Source of the DNA: Hyphomicrobiales bacterium
GTDB taxonomy: Bacteria > Pseudomonadota > Alphaproteobacteria > Rhizobiales > Rhizobiaceae
Direction: 5' to 3'
Length of the DNA stretch: 64,000 bases
Assembly: GCA_900470285.1 (NCBI GenBank)
Contig: UCAG01000009.1
Span: 1-64,000 of the forward strand
The translations under genes and the position numbers were made by a program. The notes under the pieces were generated by a model. That model worked only from the letters and a program-made list of their open reading frames with translations, was not told the origin of the DNA and ran no database searches. The number at the start of each line of letters is the position of its first letter. The first letter of the stretch is position 1. Shown piece by piece: positions 60,855 to 64,000 of the stretch.

Positions 60855-62366
60855 ATGAATCTTGATTATCTCTGGAACGGTTTTGCCGTTGCCCTGACAA
60901 CCCAAAATCTTCTCATCGGTCTGATCGGCGCTTTTATCGGCACCATGGTCGGTGCCCTGCCCGCCATCGGTCCCATTAACGGCATCGCTCTGCTGCTGCC
61001 GATTGCCTATACAATGGGGCTGCCGCCGGAAAGTACAATGATCCTGCTGGCAGCCATTTATTGCGGCGCAGAATATGGTGGTCGTATTTCCTCCATCCTG
61101 CTCAATGTACCGGGTGATGCCGGTGCGGTGATGACTGCGCTGGACGGAAATCCGATGGCGCGTCAGGGACGTGCCGGTGAAGCGCTTATGCTGTCCGGAT
61201 TGTCCTCATTCGTAGGCGGCATGATCGGCGCAACGGGTCTGGCACTTTTTGCACCACTGCTATCCGGTATTGCGATCGGCTTTGGTCCGGCCGAATATTT
61301 TGTACTGATGGTATTTGCCTTTGCCACACTCGGTTCCATGGTCGGTTCACAACCTGCCAAAACATTGATCGGCTGTGTACTCGGCCTGATGCTGGCAACT
61401 GTCGGTCTCGATGCAACCTCCGGCGCCTATCGCTTCACCTTCAACGAGCCGGAACTCGGCGATGGCATTGAATTTGTGGTGCTGGTAATTGGTCTTTTCT
61501 CGATCTCGGAAGCATTGCTCATTTTGGAAAATCAAGCCAGGGGCCACACTGTCATCCGCAATATGGGGCGTATGTTTGTCCGCTGGAGCGATGTTGTGCG
61601 CTCAACCGGCGCAACATTGCGCGGTTCTTTCATCGGCTTCATCGTCGGCGTTTTACCCGGCACCGGCGCATCCGTTTCCAGTGCTGTTTCCTATACAACT
61701 GAAAAACGTATCTCCGACACGGAGGGTACTTTCGGCAAAGGCGATGTCCGTGGCCTTGCAGCTCCGGAAGCGGCGAATAATGCAACAGCCTGCGGTGCCT
61801 TTGTGCCAATGCTGACGCTGGGTGTACCGGGATCAGGCACAACTGCCGTTATGCTCGGTGCGTTGATGCTGTATAATATTCAGCCGGGCCCGATGCTGAT
61901 TGCCGAACGCCCTGAAATTGTGGGTGGTCTGATTGCCTCCCTGTTCATCGGCAATATTCTGTTGCTGTTACTCAACCTGCCGCTCGTCAATATATTTGCA
62001 CGTCTTCTGACTCTGCCGAACTGGATTCTGGTACCCGGTATCCTCATCCTCTCGATTATCGGCGTCTATTCCAGTCATGCATCTGTCTTTGCTGTGCTGC
62101 TGATGCTTGCAATCGGCATGGTCGGCTGGCTGCTGCGTAAAGCGGGCTTCGATATGGCGCCGATTATTCTGGGTTTTGTGCTTGGCAATATGATGGAAGT
62201 GAACCTGCGCAATGCACTGGCCATTAGCGGCGGAGATATCTCCATCCTGTTCCAGAGCAAAATCTCGCTGATCCTCTGGATACTGGCCGCCGCCGTGGCA
62301 GTTGTTCCCGCCGTTCTCGCCCGCAGGGCACGCCAGAGAAAACGTCTTGCTGCCGAAACAGCCTGA
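60855..62366 (+). CDS. tctA: Tripartite tricarboxylate transporter large permease TctA
   Basis: A 503-residue permease with about twelve helices and duplicated half-motifs: G-A-L-P-A-I-G-P-I-N-G-I-A-L-L-L-P in the first half and G-V-L-P-G-T-G-A-S-V-S-S-A-V-S-Y and P-E-A-A-N-N-A-T-A-C-G-A-F-V-P in the second. AAAGGAA lies upstream of ATG 60855. It uses an ion gradient to import citrate-like substrates delivered by TctC. Confidence 0.95.
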   Translation: MNLDYLWNGFAVALTTQNLLIGLIGAFIGTMVGALPAIGPINGIALLLPIAYTMGLPPESTMILLAAIYCGAEYGGRISSILLNVPGDAGAVMTALDGNPMARQGRAGEALMLSGLSSFVGGMIGATGLALFAPLLSGIAIGFGPAEYFVLMVFAFATLGSMVGSQPAKTLIGCVLGLMLATVGLDATSGAYRFTFNEPELGDGIEFVVLVIGLFSISEALLILENQARGHTVIRNMGRMFVRWSDVVRSTGATLRGSFIGFIVGVLPGTGASVSSAVSYTTEKRISDTEGTFGKGDVRGLAAPEAANNATACGAFVPMLTLGVPGSGTTAVMLGALMLYNIQPGPMLIAERPEIVGGLIASLFIGNILLLLLNLPLVNIFARLLTLPNWILVPGILILSIIGVYSSHASVFAVLLMLAIGMVGWLLRKAGFDMAPIILGFVLGNMMEVNLRNALAISGGDISILFQSKISLILWILAAAVAVVPAVLARRARQRKRLAAETA

Positions 62367-62386
62367 TTACGCAGCTTCAGAACAAC

Positions 62387-62420
62387 AAGAGGGGGAGCAG
62401 ATTTGCTCCCCCTCTTCATT
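62387..62420 (+). terminator. Terminator after tctA
   Basis: A perfect 13-bp stem (62387-62399 with 62404-62416) and a GATT loop, followed by CATTTTC. Confidence 0.85.
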
Positions 62421-62495
62421 TTCATAAGGCTTTGTCATTTTTTTATGTTACGGATTACTGGCTCCGGCAATTACAAATCCTTTGAAGAGTGTTTC

Positions 62496-62651
62496 ATGTC
62501 ACTGACTGATATTGTGTTTATCGTTATTCCGATTGTTGTCGCGATGCTTATTGTCCTGTCGGTCAGTACAGGAAAATTGCGCAGAGAATATTATTGGGCG
62601 GTTATTCCTCTGGCTGCTGTTGCGATGACAACCCTGCTGATGACGGCGTAA
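62496..62651 (+). CDS. Small membrane protein, unknown function
   Basis: A 51-residue protein from ATG 62496, GAAGAG about 6 bases upstream. Two hydrophobic segments (about 5-23 and 33-50) are separated by a short charged loop (K-L-R-R-E-Y-Y). I do not recognise it. It lies between tctA and another unknown gene, with no clear operon partner. Confidence 0.5.
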   Translation: MSLTDIVFIVIPIVVAMLIVLSVSTGKLRREYYWAVIPLAAVAMTTLLMTA

Positions 62652-62700
62652 ATTATTACTGCCGGCTCGAACACATCAGCAGGATATTTTCGGATAAGTG

Positions 62701-63201
62701 ATGCTCTCAACATTCTCTGTCATCGTTCTGGGGACATTATATTTCTCGGTTCCTAAACCACCAGCACCGGAAGTGTGCAGTGCAGAAGACGGGGACCGTG
62801 CTTTATCTGAAACACAGATAGAAGCATGGACGCTGCAGACCGCAAAATGCTCCTGCTTTATCTCTCTGCAAGGCACAGAGCAGAGTGAATTTTCAATGGT
62901 GGTTGTCAAAGCGACACCAGACCAGACGGTGCCGCTGTTATCTGCCATGCTATCCGTTGCTGAAGAATTTCCGGACAATACCGGCAATTGGCCGGTGCAG
63001 ATCAATGATATGCCGGTAAATGCAGAAGCCGCGCCTCTGGCCGGCACCCTGACCGTTGAGCTGAACGGGGAAACGGACTGGATCACCAGACTATCAAAAG
63101 CGAAAAGCCTCAAGATTGGCCCATATCATTTTGCATCTGATAAATCGGCAGCAGCAATGGCCGCACTGAGAGCCTGCTACTCTTCCCTGAAGGGCAAGTA
63201 A
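62701..63201 (+). CDS. Hypothetical exported or membrane-anchored protein
   Basis: A 166-residue protein from ATG 62701; an adjacent GTG at 62698 is an alternative. A hydrophobic N-terminal segment (about 3-17) suggests an anchor or uncleaved signal, followed by a proline-rich stretch and a globular domain with cysteines at C-S-A-E, K-C-S-C and A-C-Y. No lipobox and no family I can name. It is transcribed rightward towards the convergent small secreted-protein genes. Confidence 0.55.
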   Translation: MLSTFSVIVLGTLYFSVPKPPAPEVCSAEDGDRALSETQIEAWTLQTAKCSCFISLQGTEQSEFSMVVVKATPDQTVPLLSAMLSVAEEFPDNTGNWPVQINDMPVNAEAAPLAGTLTVELNGETDWITRLSKAKSLKIGPYHFASDKSAAAMAALRACYSSLKGK

Positions 63202-63204
63202 AAC

Positions 63205-63234
63205 AGAGCAGACTTAAAATCTGCCCCGTTTTCG
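63205..63234 (+). terminator. Possible terminator after the hypothetical gene
   Basis: GCAGA (63208-63212) and TCTGC (63220-63224) form a short stem with a 7-base loop that is followed by CCCGTTTTC. Weak, perhaps bidirectional between convergent genes. Confidence 0.4.
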
Positions 63235-63262
63235 TATCGTAACTATGCAAAACAGACAGGAA

Positions 63263-63628
63263 TTACTGTTTTGTCAGGGCTTCGTATTGTGCGCAATGGG
63301 CTGCAATTGTTGAGCCTGTGGCGGTCGCAATCTGTTCAATTGAAACAGGTTCAGTGCCGTCATAGCTGTTGCCATTGGCGCCTTCCGCTTCGTACTTATC
63401 GCTTTCAGCTGAATCTGCAGCAACCGGCAGGGCTGCAATGATTTTCTCATAACCGGTAGTCGCATCAGCGGAAATATGACCGTTTGCAACGCAATATTTG
63501 ATCAGGCCAAGCTGATTGCGTGCAGAATTATAGAGCTTGTCGCTGTCAGCATCAGCAAATACAGCTGAAGACAGGACCAGCAATTGAATTATTGCAGCAG
63601 TGAAAACGGCTAAGAGTTTTGTATTCAT
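63263..63628 (-). CDS. Small secreted protein with two conserved cysteines (unknown; paralogue of next gene)
   Basis: A 121-residue protein. Clear signal peptide to Ala25 (A-V-F-A), then a mature domain of about 96 residues, largely helical, with Cys46 (I-K-Y-C) and Cys112 (A-A-H-C-A-Q-Y) near its two ends, which could form a disulfide. I recall similar short Brucellaceae proteins being labelled 'pore-forming ESAT-6 family', but that label is not supported by anything I can see. The next upstream gene encodes a paralogue with the same cysteine spacing pattern, so this is a tandem pair. Confidence 0.75.
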   Translation of the reverse strand: MNTKLLAVFTAAIIQLLVLSSAVFADADSDKLYNSARNQLGLIKYCVANGHISADATTGYEKIIAALPVAADSAESDKYEAEGANGNSYDGTEPVSIEQIATATGSTIAAHCAQYEALTKQ

Positions 63629-63717
63629 AAGAAAACCTGTTTCGTTTGTTTCATATAACGGAAAGGATCAGAGAAAACCTGTGGCATCCTGGGCCACGGA
63701 CAGAATTATTGGCAAAC

Positions 63718-64000
63718 TTACTGGCCGCTTTTCCGTTTTGCCATCATTTTACCCAAAGTGACCTGCCCTTTATATTGATCACAAACAGCCGCAACATCGA
63801 CATTGTTTGCAGCAGCAAGGTCATCGAGTGACTGTTCGTCACCCTGAAGATAAGAAATGCCGTCACGGCCTTTCTGCTCATGAAGCTCTGCTTCATCTGA
63901 ACTTGGCAGTTCGCCGTAAATTTCATCAATGCCGACTTTGAAGTATTTTTCAGAATCAGCCTCCAGCAGACCTTTACTGCTGCAGTAGGCAATGATTCCA
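63718..64000 (-). CDS. Second small two-cysteine protein, 5' end outside the window (partial)
   Basis: An uninterrupted frame of 93 codons ending at TAA 63718 and running off the right edge; its start and any signal peptide are beyond the window. The readable part has G-I-I-A-Y-C, D-E-Q-S-L-D-D-L-A-A-A-N-N-V, V-A-A-V-C-D-Q-Y-K-G and a basic tail G-K-M-M-A-K-R-K-S-G-Q. It aligns along its length with the neighbouring protein (G-L-I-K-Y-C and A-A-H-C-A-Q-Y), which makes it real rather than a chance frame. A different frame on the same strand (63744-63992) is a shadow of it. Confidence 0.75.
   Translation of the reverse strand, partial: GIIAYCSSKGLLEADSEKYFKVGIDEIYGELPSSDEAELHEQKGRDGISYLQGDEQSLDDLAAANNVDVAAVCDQYKGQVTLGKMMAKRKSGQ

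Noticed and set aside
63744-63992. 82-codon minus-strand frame at the window end
   Set aside because: A different frame of the same strand (stop at 63718) continues to the window end and matches the neighbouring paralogue, so this one is a shadow.

Overview
This 64 kb stretch looks like chromosome from an alphaproteobacterium of the order Hyphomicrobiales, most likely Brucellaceae (Brucella/Ochrobactrum or a relative such as Pseudochrobactrum or Paenochrobactrum). The reasons are an Omp2-type porin, an Omp25/Omp31-type small outer-membrane barrel, an omega-transaminase that strongly resembles the Ochrobactrum anthropi enzyme as I remember it, a hut operon of the HutF/HutG type, and moderate GC with AT-rich intergenic DNA. 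The genus is inference. I saw no rRNA, tRNA, insertion sequence, CRISPR array or phage gene, so this is metabolic and transport chromosome rather than a mobile island.

Layout. 0.1-2.1 kb: a membrane acyltransferase and a DUF899 thioredoxin-like protein. 2.1-19.7 kb: a large aromatic-acid locus. A five-gene branched-chain-type (Liv) ABC importer and an alpha/beta hydrolase run leftward. They diverge, across a 44-bp operator palindrome, from a MarR regulator that heads a rightward run of genes: aryl-CoA ligase, fused flavin monooxygenase/old-yellow-enzyme reductase, SDR, crotonase, acyl-CoA dehydrogenase, thioesterase, RidA-like protein, fused hydratase/dehydrogenase and thiolase. This is the signature of aerobic CoA-dependent anthranilate (2-aminobenzoate) degradation ending in beta-oxidation.

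19.8-22.0 kb: an ABC exporter preceded by a translated-leader/hairpin arrangement. 22.0-32.8 kb: an IclR regulator divergent from a peptide-type ABC importer, a cytoplasmic gamma-glutamyltransferase-like enzyme, an M20 peptidase and an N-succinylamino acid racemase-like enolase-superfamily protein. 33.0-34.2 kb: the porin. 34.2-43.8 kb: complete histidine utilisation (hutC-hutF leftward; hutI-H-G-U, a YjiH-type membrane protein and hutD rightward) with a HutC-type operator between the two arms. 43.8-47.2 kb: a thiXYZ-type thiamine-precursor importer under a clear TPP riboswitch, with a gluconokinase at the operon end. 47.2-49.7 kb: an omega-transaminase divergent from a GntR/FCD regulator. 49.9-54.7 kb: a MacAB-type tripartite efflux operon. 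55.0-55.7 kb: Omp25/31-like protein. 55.8-62.4 kb: a tctABC tricarboxylate transporter divergent from its tctD-tctE two-component system, with an extra periplasmic binding protein translationally coupled to the kinase. 62.5-64.0 kb: small proteins of unknown function, including a tandem pair of secreted two-cysteine proteins, the second cut by the window end.

The most interesting items are the leader/attenuator before the ABC exporter, active-site changes in the anthranilate locus (a crotonase without the usual glutamates, a RidA without its arginine), the sensor-coupled orphan binding protein, the TPP riboswitch with a short ORF and a gluconokinase in its operon, and the peptide/acyl-amino-acid cluster. 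All functional statements come from reading motifs and gene order by eye; nothing was searched or computed.
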